Source: Anarhynchus alexandrinus
Taxonomy: Eukaryota; Chordata; Aves; Charadriiformes; Charadriidae
Length of the DNA: 64,000 nucleotides
Direction of reading: 5' to 3'
NCBI GenBank assembly: GCA_008711295.1
Contig: VUYV01000401.1
Location: 533,916-597,915, forward strand
Shown: in pieces, positions 50,406 to 62,867 of the stretch
How positions within the stretch are numbered: position 1 is the first letter of the stretch
How the letters are laid out: the number at the start of each line of letters is the position of its first letter
Made by a program: the position numbers and the translations under genes
The notes under the pieces: generated by a model
The model's input: the letters and a program-made list of their open reading frames with translations, nothing else
Databases searched by the model: none
Told to the model about the DNA's origin: nothing

Positions 50406-53400
50406 TAAAAAGAATAAGATAAGAAAACATTCTATGTGAGAATCTACACAGTAATTTCACCAAGTACACTAGATAGTCACACAAAGATCCTGCTTAGAAT
50501 TTAAGAGGTATGTAAGAAATGACGGCACTGTAATGAAGTAAAAGGTGTCTTGATCTAAGCCTTCATTAATTCTTACTAGTATGTTCTGCGAAAATTAAGC
50601 AATGTTTCACCTACTGTCTTGGAAGCATTCACAAATACTAATGAATGTATTCCAGTGAGCTCTGTTATTTAGTTTTGTTATTTTCTGTTAGTTATATTGT
50701 ATTTGATGTGTTTAAAGATATCTCTGCTCCCCTGTGGCATTGGCTGTTCAATTTATGTCTGTGTTGCATTTTGCTGTTCCTGTTGTGTGGAAGGAGATGT
50801 TTGCTGGTCCACAGGGTAAAATGGCTTACTGGTGTCATTCTCCCTATGGAAGGGCCCTATAGACAGAGGCGATTGAGGAGAAGGTGAGTTCCAATGAAGA
50901 GATGAGAACAGGCATCCATGCCCTAGGGAGGGGAAACAGAATTTCTTAAGGTTTTTCCCCATTAAAAATACACGTGTAACACACTTCAGTGATATTGAAA
51001 GGTTGATGGAATTTATGTAAAACAGATAAAACATTTAAAACTGTATTACTAAATTTAAGCCTCTTGGCTGTTGAACTTCTTACAGCACCCCTCCTTCTTG
51101 GCCCAATTTCTAGGCAGAGCCCATTTCTTCAGAAGTACTGACACTTTCCAAATCTGTCAGCAGATGTATGTGCATTAGTGTTGGAACTGTGTATTTGAAA
51201 AGTTTTTGCTCAAACAAAGGCACACACTGTGATAAAGCAAACAATTAGGAAGCAAAAGAAAAAAAAAAAGGCTCAGTGTTGAGTAGGCAGTATTACGTAC
51301 TGAATCACTACATCTGGAAGATTTGGAAGCCAAAACTAAAATTGCATATTTCTTCTGCACATCTAGCCCTATAACAAAATTAATTTATTTCTCAGCTGTG
51401 GATCTGTGGTCCTGATATGAAATACAATTAGAAATGGCTAAAGGTAGTGTTGTGAGATAATCCAGTACTTATTAGACTAGTTAGAAAACCTGGATGATGT
51501 GTGGGGTTTTAGTTCTAACTTCAAAAGTCAGGCTTTTTTTCTAAATGCACTTCCCCCCTTGCCTCCCCACAATCAGCTGGAGTACGCCGACAAAAGCATT
51601 GCTTGCTTACTTGCTACATCCATAGACAAGCTCATTACAAAATCTAAAGCTCCCTGAAATGTCAGCTTAAAAATTGTTTCTAAAATTGTATTTCTAGTTC
51701 TGATGCAGAACTGCCTATCTTAATCATATTGCAAAACACAGACACTAGAAAAGGAATATTGGCAAACCACTTAATGTCAGTTTTAGATCTGACACAGCTT
51801 AGAAAAAAATACTGTAATAAAGAAATTAGATTTATTTTTCTCTATAATAGTTTAGGCTGTTCTTCCATCTATTCCAGTGTATGACATTACTCATGGCTGT
51901 TGTACTTTAAAATTATTAATATTTTGCTCACTCTCTCATTATCTTGATCTTGTTTGATTAAAAAAAGTGCGGCTTTAGTCACTTTCTGAATCTGATAAAT
52001 CTTCAAAACCGTAAAAACACCCATTTGGAAATAGGTCATGGTATTCCATTTATGGTATTTCATAAATTCACACAAACATACTTTTACATGAATCTCAATT
52101 ATTTTCCCCAACATAACTAAATTATTCTATTTTTGTATCCCAGAAAAAAAAAACAGTTTGCAATATGCTGCAATAGCTGTACTCTAAGGATTTCACCTGT
52201 GGACATGTCAACAAGAAAAATAAATTGTTAATTTTAGGTGTAGAAACTATTTAAAATCATAAATATTGCAATAATTTATAATGTTTAAAATGAAATAATA
52301 TTTTTACATCCCCACTAACTGAATTTAGATATAATATTTTTCAAATATTCTTCACTTTCAATATCAGACACCTCTACCTTAACCAGGAGGCAGACTGACA
52401 TTTTCTCACAACCAACTGTATTTAAAGACCAAACTTTCCCCTAGGGGAAGCAGAATGCTTTGCAAATAGGAATTTTTCACTGGGAGGTGTGCCAGAAGAC
52501 CCTGTCAGGTTTAAATATAGAAACTGTTAATGACAACACATCAACTGTTTTCATTTCTACTCTGCTGAATGAAGAAAATGATACTGGGCTGTGGACATAG
52601 GAGACAAACAAGGACTTTGCAGATCAGTGTGTGCATGAAGGTACCATGGAGTAAGTGGAGGGATGATGTGCACTAGCCATCCCAGCCTTATTCTGGACAT
52701 GTTCTCTAGAATTAGCTTTTCAGCAGATGTGCTGCTATGCAAACTCTGTGCAATAGTGGGGTTGCTCCACCCCTAGGACACTAATAAGTAGTAGACTTCC
52801 TTAGGCCCATCAAATCTACCAGGAGAGATTTTATTACCATCTCCCATTCTCCTGCTATGATTCTGGAACTACTTGTATTCTTGGAACAGTACTGTAATTT
52901 CTCTATGGCTCCTCAAAAGTGCCACACCATAGAAGATTTTACAGTAAATCTTACAGCATTACTGTTTGGGAAGGAAGGGAAACAATGTTTTCTCTGCAAT
53001 CTATGCACTTGGAAGACCATTTGCTCACTTTGTCCATTAATTTCTGTTAGGGAATATGACTGAATTTTACATCAGCTGTGGCTTTTCAGTTGTCTTCACT
53101 AAAGATGCTACACAGAACCTGCTACAACACACAATCTATGGAGTGGACATCAGAGGAACAATTTTCTGAAGTTTAAACAATGAAAAATAGTAAGTGATGC
53201 AAGAAAATCTGCAAGTGAAAAGTTCACCCCACTCATTATATTACTGCCACTTCAAAATGTTATGTAGCTCACATCAAAACAAGCTCCTCAAACTTCTAAG
53301 AATATGAAACTATCTAGCCTAGTTGTCCTTCAGCAGTGGCCACTGGCAGACTTGAGGTTAACAGATGTTCCATGTTGAACGAGGTATTTTGCAGGCAGAT

Positions 53401-55886
53401 ATCAGATTTATCTTCCCAGATTAAATTAATACCTCTGATGTTCCCTTCATAGCTGGGGATAATTTTGGAGTGTATCTAGATCAAAATGTAATCTCATCCA
53501 GGGTGATTTTGACTGCTCTGTCTACACACTCTGCTACCCACAAAAGCCTTTTGGATTACCTAGAAGGGAACTGGAAAGCAGAATAATCCAAAAAGGCAAA
53601 CTTTAAATGGCCTCGAAAGCACAACTTTATATGTTATCACTGCCAGATTAATTAAACTGTTTTTTTTTCCAACTGGTCATCATACTTCTATTTTGTCCAG
53701 ATTAATCCTCAATAAGAACTCAATAATTCACATCTTTTTATCAGCCACATTCTAGAAATGCTGAAACAATAAGTTGCTCAGGGAAAGAGACATACAAAAT
53801 TATAAATCATCAAGTATATTGACACATCTGACATCCAAACTCCCTCATTATTGCCTCAGATTTTCCTACACATTGGACAGGAAAGGAGAACAGACCCCTT
53901 CAAAATCCCATCTCTTTTGATGTGCATGAGCAATCACCCACTCACATTTTACTTCTCAGTAGTTTTGCTCTTTGCAGGCATTCAGAAAATCACATATAAC
54001 CCTGGCAGCAGTTAAACCAACAAGAAACAATTGTCAACGGCATGCAAAGCTGTAGAAAGAACTGCAAAAATTAGCACTGACAGCTGTATTTGTTTGATTC
54101 TTAGAGGGAAGTTATTAGTCAGTTAAACGAATACTGAAAATTCAACGAGAGAAGAAAAAGTATAAATATAAGTGTGTGTCTATATGGTCCTAATCCATAC
54201 CAAGTTCTCCATATCTTTATGTCTTGCTTGTTTATAAAATTTTCTGCTTTCCCACATCATGAGAAATATATCATTCTATTCTAGCTAATTTTCCTGTTTT
54301 CATTCTTAGCCATCTGGCAACTCATTTTCTCTTCAGTTTCTCAAATGAAAGTGTGAAGTAGACATTAGAGTGATGTTGGCATGCAAAGTAAGGACAGAAT
54401 TTCAATGGCAAGTTTGAAAGGTACCATTGACAGAACATGTTATAGCATAAACAGACCTGAAATATTTTCATTAATCCAATTTTGAGTCATAAATTAATGG
54501 AGATTCAACTTCACTTATTTATACAAGAAATTAGGCAGCCACATTTGGTCAATTGTTTTTGCTTTATTAAATGATAGACATGAGCACGAGATCACTATTG
54601 TTAGATTCCACAAATAATGTTTTGCATGCTCTTCTGCAGCACATTTCTCATTGTCTCTAATAGAACATAGATCAGTTTCTTGAGCTACTCTGTAAATTAA
54701 AATTTTTAATATCCTTTGAAAATGAAGGCATATTTATATCCACACTGATAGCATACAATAAAATTTTATGCTTTAGTGCTTAGAGGCACAAAAGTGTGTC
54801 TCTAATAATGAAGGTAGAAACAGCATTAACGAAATCTAGGTGAGGATGTTTTCTTCCGCGTAACATTGGGAAAAACAGTAAGACGTATCCCTTCAAAAAG
54901 GTTTCTGGGTAACATACGTATTTTGGGAACATGAGTACAGCAAAGAATTCATTCAGAGTTCTGTGGTATATTCAGGAAATAAATGTTTTGTTGCCCTTAT
55001 TTTATTAAAGTGTGTGAAAATTAGCCTACGAGGCAGTATACTGTAGTATCCATACCGTCTCCAATGCTTTTATTGATGTAATTAACTTTCTGACAAATGA
55101 AAGATCAAATCTGTTCCATGTTATGTTTTAGCAATAAACTTTTTATGATTTGGAAACCAAGAATTGAAATTTTTTACTGAATTCTGTTCCAGATTTCTGT
55201 GTCATCTTTTATTTAACGTGGGAATATCTGGTCTGTTCATGAAGATTTGCAAATGACAGGTTAATATTCTAGTTGGTGTTGTTTAAAGAAAATACCACAT
55301 GATACTGTTACACTTTCTGCCATTGCCGTCTGAATCAGTCTCCTTGCAGAAATCCTGTTGAGTGAAGTTTAAAAAAGTATTTGCTGGACCTTAGCAACAG
55401 AGGGTACATCAGCTGTTGGGAATAGTGAAATCTCAATTTTTCAGCATTCTGGACTTTATGTTGCAAAATAAAAAAAAAATGCATGAAGTTTAAAATTTTC
55501 TCTGGAGAAATGCATAAGAGATGGGATGTATCTCATTGGGAAAGAAAATCAAACCCACAAGAATATAAAGTTATTTTTGTTTTTAAACATTTTACTACTT
55601 CTGTTTTTCTTGTTGCAACCTTTTTGTCTTTGTTATTTGAAATGCACAGAATTTAAAAATGAATACATGGTACTTAGAGGTTTGAGATGATCAGAACACT
55701 GTGAGGTAACACAAATGTGGAATGAGCAAAAGAACTCTGTTTTTCATAAATAGTAATTATTTCCTTTAGCGAGTTTTCTTTAAATTAAATTAAATCAATA
55801 ATTTGGTTAAAATTTAAGATTTACACTGAAAACAATATGAAATAAGGTGAAAAGTGTAGTATGGAAAATTGACAAACCTAGACCAG
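50406..55886. other. Unannotated AT-rich DNA
   Basis: No gene was confidently recognised. The only exon-like signal is a 69-base segment, 50815-50883, between a TCCACAG acceptor and an AAG/GTGAGT donor, open in one frame; it is discussed as a finding. The rest shows no family feature in any frame. Confidence 0.5.
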
Positions 55887-56357
55887 TTGTGTTGTGTTTA
55901 CATGGCAAGGTTTTAGTAGTGGCTGGTTTGTAGAGGTGTCTTCTGTGAGAAGACCCCAGGAGCTGCCCCCATGTCGGACAAAGCCAGTTCCAGCTGGCTC
56001 AAAGGCAGTCCCAAAGCTGAGCCCATCAGCAATGCTGGTGGTGTCTCTGCAGTAAAATATTTAAGAAAGGGTATGTGGCAGAGCAGCTGTTAGAAAGGAG
56101 TGAGAAAACGTGAAGCAATCCTGCACACTCTAAGCTCAGTGAAGAAGCAGAGGGAGGAGGTGCTCCAGGCACTGCAGCAGAAACCTCCCTGCTGCCTATG
56201 AAGAAGAGCATGGTGATACACATTGTCAACCTTCAACCCATGGAGGTCCACCTTAGATCAGATACCCACATTGCAGCCCATGGAGGACTCCTTGTCCAAG
56301 CACATGGACTTGCCTTGAAGGAAGCTGCAGCCCATGGAGAGGAGCCGACTCAGGGCT
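55887..56357 (+). mobile_element. Degraded avian LTR-like repeat (GC-rich family), plus orientation
   Basis: It starts TTGTGTTGTGTTTACATGGC, the family terminus that is also seen, reversed, near 12803. It continues through AAGGTTTTAGTAGTGG, AGGTGTCTTCTGTGAGAAG, CCAGCTGGCTC, TGGTGTCTCTGCAGTAAAAT and ATTTAAGAAAGGG, each shared in order with 22226-23070. A purine-rich middle follows, with the tandem motif CCCATGGAGG-like (three copies, about 56236-56342). It breaks off before the 3' half of the family, so it is truncated or deleted on the right. The frame at 56198-56410 lies inside it and is not a gene. Confidence 0.7.
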
Positions 56358-58745
56358 TGTATACTTGTGTTATTGGGTACTTGTACACATACTGTTTGCC
56401 TGAAATATGAGAAAATTTAAGTAGCAGGAAATAAGATTATGTAGGTAAAGACAGGATTAATAGAAAACTACCCACTGAAATGATACTTCTGTTTCATATT
56501 TTTCAGGCTCAGAATGTCTTGATGTCTTTAATGACCCACAACTGGAACTTACTCTTTTTTCCATCTACTTTGTCACACTAAGCTGGTAAGAACTAATTAT
56601 AAGTTTGCTCCAGCAACATATTGGGGAGTGTCAACCAAGAAAGAGAAGACTCCTCACATGGACAAAGTAATCAAGGATTGGTTGCTTTAAAGATAAACAT
56701 TGCCTTTTTCCAGGTAACAAAATGTTAGTGCCATGGTGTTCTAAAAAAGGGAAATATTAAGATAATAAATTGATGTCAGAATGAGAAATACTTCAATCCC
56801 TGTTTCACTGTGGAAAATAGACATTGAAACTGTAATGCCAGATTCCACATCTGTCAGGTTATGTGTTTGCTGGTGGTAAGAATATAGCACATAAATATTT
56901 TTCCTCCAAAATGACTTGTAATTATATCAGGATAGACTGCAGATTTTTTGAATGTGTAAGAAATCTCAGTGGATTGTTTTGACTTGTCTTCCTTCCTTAG
57001 GATTAGATAATTCAAAAAGAACAACAACTTTTGGATTCCCGCAAGGAGGTATTGCATACTGCAGTTTGCAGATTATAATTATTGTTAGAGACATTAACTA
57101 ACAGATTTTGAAACAGGTGCATGAGTTAGAAAAAAAATATATGAGAGTTTAAACTGCTTTTTATGTGCCTTAAATACAATTGATACACTAGAGATTAATA
57201 TAGTCCAAAAGATTATAATTTTAGTAAAATATCCCAAAGCACAGGAAAAAAATAGCAAAGAGTAATTACAAGTGTTGGTATAAGCAGAAGGTGGACTGAA
57301 ATAGTGCTGCAAATGTTGATCAGCAGGATTACAATGTACCCAGAGGCTACATCTAGAGATCATTTTTTTCTGGAATCATCTAGAATCATTTATTTAACAA
57401 CCACAACAAAAAGGTACCTTTGCTGAAACTATACTAAAGGTGTGAGTCAATCAGTTTTAAGATACAGCTGGGCCTAAATCATGAGACATGACTTCAACAA
57501 ACATGAATAGTGAGTGTGCTCCTAAGCTGAGGGATGTGGAGAAGCAAATATGAATGAAATAACTGAAAAGAAAAATTCAGCTACAAGAAGAGGTTTGTTG
57601 ATGGGCAGGGAATTCTTTGGATAAATAGCCTGAGGTGGTGGCAGATGTAAAAGTCGGTATAGCCATGTAGGTAAGACTCCTTCCTAGGAAATGTTTGAAG
57701 CAAAATGTTAAAGAGTTCTGCCAACCTGACAGTGACTTTGCCCAGGAACCAGATCGCTCTAACTCCTAGATTACTATAGGAGTAGTGCCTGTATGCAAAT
57801 AATTGATACTTTTTATTTTAGATTCAGCCTTTGGTGGCGTGATACATATATTTTGTAGGAGTATATGTCTTTCATTAGATCAGGCTTTCTGGTCTTATAT
57901 GATGTCTGTGATCCATGAATTTTAAAGTCATTACAAATACGAGCGACCTTAAAAATTATTATCAAATTGTTCTTTCCTTCTTATCATCTCTAATTGCAGA
58001 GATTCATTATTCACACAATAATGCAGCCTTTTTTCTTTAGTGGATCTACCTAGGACTTTCCATGTCCCTCAGTTAAAACCAACATTTTATTCTGCGTGTA
58101 TATTAAGGACTATGCACAGTCTTCATGATTAATTCCTTTTGACATGCATAAGAATAGATAAGAAACCCTCTATGTTTCTAGGACTTGTTTAAGATTTGTT
58201 GGATACCAGGGCTTTTTAACATTTTTTTGAAACAAAACTACATTTGAAATACTTACTGAATTCTCTCAACTGCCCATCTTTAATGTTGAGATCTTAGACA
58301 GACATCTGTTTAGTACTTTTTATCATCAGGTAAGCCATAATTTACACATAGACATACAGTTTTGTCCTTATTTTTGATATTTAATACTTTTTGTGTTCCA
58401 GAATAAATTTTATAACTAAATAATTGTTAAGGCAGTAACAATGTTGACCATAAATTTTTCAGAACCCACTTATCAAGAGTTATACTTGTAAAAGAAAGGA
58501 GAAATATTACTCATTTAAAATGAATTTTCAACTTACATAGCAAAAGATGTGCCCTTCTTCTCTTGTGTCAACAAGGAAATATTATTGATTGTGTTTTCTA
58601 GCTCTTAAAAGAAACACCAGAAATAATAATTCCTTTTTCAAGTACAGTATTTTGAAAAATGTCAGCCTTTATTCTTATATATTTATGTGAAATGGTTTTT
58701 TATATCCTAACATTTAAAAGTTGGGGATTTTTTACGGAAATATAC

Positions 58746-58767
58746 CTCTCTCTCTCTCTCTCTCTCC
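58746..58767. repeat. (CT)11 microsatellite
   Basis: Eleven uninterrupted CT units. This perfect length is a likely polymorphic marker. Confidence 0.92.
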
Positions 58768-60152
58768 ATGTGTATTTTCATTACAAAGAGAAATTCAGCA
58801 AGCAGCAATTTCCACAAGCATAATTATTTATATCTTGCTTAGCTAGCCAGTCTCAAGAATTTCTTTAAGTGTTTTTCAGTCTTGGGTGTTCTGAGTTATT
58901 CTAATTCAGTTGAGAATTAAAATGTTTTTCCAACATAATGAAGGTGAAGATTGGTAAAACATAATAACCAATATTATGTGTATAAACTTTTTTATTTCCT
59001 ATTTAATTTGCTACGGGAATTACTGCTTCAAAATTATTTTATTTCGGAAATCCACTTTCATGTTTCCATTTTACGCTTAAGTAAAAACATCTATGCTTGA
59101 AAATGGATATTGACCTTTATCTCCTTTTGCATATAGTATTTTTTTATATATTTTGCATGCAGAAATCAAAGAATGTTTTACACTATCTGAGAAATCACTG
59201 GATGCATAGGTACAGTAAGAGGAGCAGTCACATTTACTATGTGCTGCAGTGTAAATGAGCATTGTATGTTCTGTGTTGGTGTGAACAGGTTGATCCCGGA
59301 ACTCAGTATCTCACTTAAATCTGGTGTAGGTTTTTTGAAGCTATATTGCTGATTTGCAGTGCAGATATAATTATCCCTTCTCTGAACTGTATAGGTCATG
59401 CAGTTTCTCAGAGAAAGTGTTTATGCAAGGGTGTAGATGCCTTACAGGACCTGTAGTTAACAATCTCACTTTTGATTCTAAAGTGTGAAAAATGTTCCTA
59501 AACTACACTATCCTATGGAATTTATTAGCTTTTATGCAGTTTTAGTTTTTTTTTTAGTTTTTTTTTATAGTTTTATGCAGAGTGTAAATAAGAACTTCCA
59601 ACACTTAAGAAAATAATCTAGAAAGAAAAGGATATAGGTGTTGATTAAGTCCTGGGTGTTGTCAAAATTTAGCCTTGAACAATGTTAGGTTTATTTTTCT
59701 TTCAAGATCACAAAGTGGTGGCCACTGCTCTTTTCCTTGACTGAGACAGTCAGCTTTAGCCCACTGGCAGGATCACCTTCTCCAACAGGGGAATTATGGG
59801 ATTGATCTGTATAATTTGAAGCTTTACAGCTGTAACATTGTCTTTTTGTCCTGTGCATACTTGCTTTTCTGGAGTGTTGTCAGTACTGCTTTGGAGGACA
59901 ATAAAATCATAATTATGTAGACATTCTTTGACTCAGATATTTTACATATTGATCAGTAAATATTTTGCAATTTAGACAACACTGGGTACCCATGGATGAT
60001 AAATCAGAGATCAAATGTTTCAGGCTTCAGCAGAACTGCTACGATTCTTGTTTGCAGAAGAGAAAATGTGGGAAATATTAGTAAGGGTTCTGAACACACA
60101 GCTCATGATCTTCCCTTAAAAATATATTGAGAGCAGAATAAGGAAAAAGTAG

Positions 60153-60179
60153 CGGGGGACAGGGGGTGAACCGGGGGGG
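60153..60179 (+). repeat. G-run cluster; G-quadruplex-capable
   Basis: Runs of 5, 5 and 7 G are separated by ACA and TGAACC. The last run can supply two tracts, so four G3 tracts with short loops are available on the plus strand. It is isolated in AT-rich DNA. Confidence 0.75.
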
Positions 60180-60729
60180 AGCATTCAGTCATATTTTCAC
60201 ATTCGCCTGTAAAACATTAACAACCTCTGCATGAAATACACACCCATGTAATTGTATGAGTAAGGCTGTAGAAAATGTTATAAGATGCTTCTTCTGCAGA
60301 TAAGAAAAGATTTCAGTTTATCATTACTCCTCCTTTGTTCAACCTTTTTACTCTGTTTATGCGCTTAGGCTGAGATTGGGCAGTAATTATACAAACATGA
60401 AAAAACCTGCTAGTTTCTTCTGTTTTTATTTTGGCAATACAACATATTTTGGCTGTTCATATTATGGCAATATGGTGTTCTTTATCATATTGTAGAATTA
60501 CTGTTTGCATTGGTGTTACTGATAAACATGTCCCAAGTCACATGTAAAACGTCCTCACCTGAGTTGTGATCAAGCAACGTGCTTCACCCTCAGCAGTGCC
60601 TTGCCTCAGACTGATGTATCACCTAAGACATGCTAAACAACTTGTCCTGATCTAGCATTTGTGTTTTCTGTCATTTCACACAGTTGGGTATGGACTGTGT
60701 TGCATATGATTTCTCAGATCTTGTACTGA

Positions 60730-60974
60730 TCATTCAAGTTCTTGCTGCAATTCAGACATATACTTCTTAAACTGAATTTGATTTTTTAAGTAGTCTAAAT
60801 AATATCTATTTCCATTGTTATGCTTGGCAACTTTCAGTCTTGGCAACTGAGTGCCTGTTTTAGTATTTCTCATCATTACAACATTCCAAAACATGTTAGG
60901 TTGGTTTTCTATTTTTCTCCCTTTGAAAGTTTGCACATAGTGCAGATTGTGTCTCTTTAATCCAGCTATCTTCA
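60730..60974 (-). CDS. Candidate 3'-terminal coding exon of an unidentified gene
   Basis: On the minus strand a T-rich acceptor context (TTTTAATTTATTTCCTTAATAG) precedes an open frame of about 80 codons that ends in TGA at 60730-60732. The peptide is hydrophilic and basic, with blocks such as RHNLHYVQTFKGRK, NTKTGTQLPRLKVAKHNNGN and a helical, possibly coiled-coil end (FKKYMSELQQELE). It has no membrane segment and no cysteine. There is no ATG at its start; the two leading bases would complete a split codon from an upstream exon I could not find. I do not recognise the protein. Minus-strand AATAAA-type signals lie about 300 bases downstream (TTTATT on the plus strand near 60424). Chance remains the simplest alternative, and a fragment of a processed pseudogene is another. 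Confidence 0.25.
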
Positions 60975-62300
60975 CTATTAAGGAAATAAATTAAAATTTG
61001 CAGCCATCATGTCTGGGCCTTAATTGCTACCGATTTGGTAAGCACTAGAGAAGACAGGTAGGGACTTCCTGGGAACTTTCTGAAAACAGGAAATGCTTGT
61101 GGCTAACAAAGCACAGCTAAAATGTGTCCTGATGCTGGATCACCATTCCTTAGTTTGCTGAAGTGCTGCTACAGTTTACTGAAGGTAATGAAGTGCTAAA
61201 AGGGAATACTCACTCCTCCAAAGGATATGAACATACTGCTACTGAAAATGTTAACGAGGACGAGACCCCCTCTTTGGTATTCTTGCCTTCAGAGATCTGC
61301 AGGAGCTGAGGTGCCTGAATTGTCATCTCTCAGGTTCATACTTCATTTAGACTAAAGATGCATTCCCTGATGCATTTGCTACTGCTTTGCAGACCATTAT
61401 GATGCTTAAAGGGCACTTGCAATCCTATCAGGATACAGGTTTTATACCAAAAACACTAGAAGGAACTTTTTCATAGAAACGCTTGGTCGAGCTTGGCAGT
61501 GGGCTTTGAAAGTCTTCACGTCCCTGGATTTACCATAACTCTGTTGCCAGAGAAGTTTAGTAAGTCAGCTGCATCTCAACTTCTTTCATTTCCCTGAGCG
61601 CTTATCTTCCTTTTTTCTTTGAATACTGTGGTCTTGTCATTCTAAATGAGTTCAGAAGTCCAATTTACCTTTCAGTTTCCTTCTTGTACAGATGAAAGTA
61701 TGCAAAAGACCAGCTTGCTTTGTATAGCAAGAAAATAAAGGAACAAAAGACCGACATTCTTTGTATCAGACAATGAACATGTTGAGCAAATACGTTAAAC
61801 CATGTATTGACAACAGCATATATCAACTATGTAGTATATAAAACAAAATACATGTGGCTAATTTATATCACTTCATATCAGCCATCTTTTGTGTCATTAA
61901 AAAGCTACTTGAAATTTAAGACTCTTAATCCAAACTTGTTCTTGCATCAAGATTTCCTCACTTAGCTAATGTCTAGTCAGTTAAAAATTCCTAGCACTCA
62001 TTAATACTGTGACTTGAAATACCATATTTTTTCTTAAATCTGGCAGTAAGAAATGCAGGACATGACAGAAAGATAAGTAAATTAGTGACAGAAACAACTC
62101 AGGCAAGATGAAACAAATTGTCACCATTTTGCTTTCATGTAATTGACAAAGAAAGACTTTGTATTAAATAGATATTTGTGTTACATTCACATAGATAAAC
62201 TTCCTTTTCATTCTTTTCAAAAAAGTAAGTTTTGACTGAGGATTTGCCAAAGACCAGAACCAGCCATACCATCTGTTAGTTTTAAATAGGTTTGTTGATA
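60975..62300. other. Unannotated AT-rich DNA
   Basis: No gene or recognisable repeat was found before the CR1 insertion. Confidence 0.55.
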
Positions 62301-62867
62301 GGTGATTCTGCCCCTCTACTCCACTCTCGTGAGACCCCACCTGGAGTACTGCGTCCAGCTCTGGAGTCCCCAACTCAAGAAGAACATGGACCTGCTGGAG
62401 CGTGTCCAGAGGAGGGCCACGAGGATGATCCAAGGGCTGGAGCACCTCTCCTATGAGGAGAGGCTGAAGGAGTTGGGGCTGTTCAGCCTGGAGAAGAGAA
62501 GGCTCCGGGGTGATCTTATTGCGGCCTTTCAGTACCTAAAGGGGGCCTACAGGAGAGCTGGGGAAGGACTTTTTACTAGGGCATGTAGTGACAGGACAAG
62601 GGGGAATGGCTTCAAACTGGAAGAGGGCAGGTTTAGATTGAACATTAGGAAGAAGTTTTTCACTTTGAGGGTGGTGAGGCACTGGAACAGGTTGCCCAGA
62701 GAGGTTGTTGAGGCCCCATCCCTGGAGGTGTTCAAGGCCAGGCTGGACGTGGCCTTGGGCAGCCTGGTCTAGTGGGAGGTGTCCCTGCCTATGGCAGGGG
62801 GGTTGGAACTCGATGATCTTCAAGGTCCTTTCCAACCTAAACCATTCTATGATTCTATGATTCTATG
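62301..62867 (+). mobile_element. CR1 LINE, 5'-truncated, with intact ORF2 tail and 3' end
   Basis: This holds the last ~470 bases of CR1 ORF2, the short 3' untranslated region and three terminal ATTCTATG units (to 62867). The 3' segment matches the reverse of 5823-5920, so the two are the same or sister subfamilies inserted in opposite orientations. CR1 moves by target-primed reverse transcription and usually leaves such 5'-truncated copies. The unbroken frame and crisp end suggest it is the youngest CR1 in this window. It cannot move on its own because the endonuclease and the catalytic reverse-transcriptase domain are missing. Confidence 0.95.
62302..62772 (+). pseudogene. CR1 ORF2 carboxyl-terminal remnant (reverse-transcriptase polyprotein)
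   Basis: About 156 codons are open to a TAG at 62770-62772. They carry the conserved CR1 tail in order: [20 protein letters not shown] (residues ~4-23), [20 protein letters not shown] (~30-49), [20 protein letters not shown] (~50-69), [16 protein letters not shown] and [20 protein letters not shown] near the end. Full CR1 ORF2 proteins are near 900-1000 residues with an amino-terminal endonuclease and a central reverse transcriptase. Here only the region after the catalytic domain remains, so it has no enzymatic function. The frame begins at the truncation point; the GTG there is not a real start. Confidence 0.92.

Larger units (their letters stand above)
56358..60729. other. Unannotated AT-rich DNA
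   Basis: No gene was recognised. It contains (CT)11 at 58746-58767, a T-rich duplicated tract near 59540-59580 and the G-rich cluster at 60153-60179. Confidence 0.55.
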
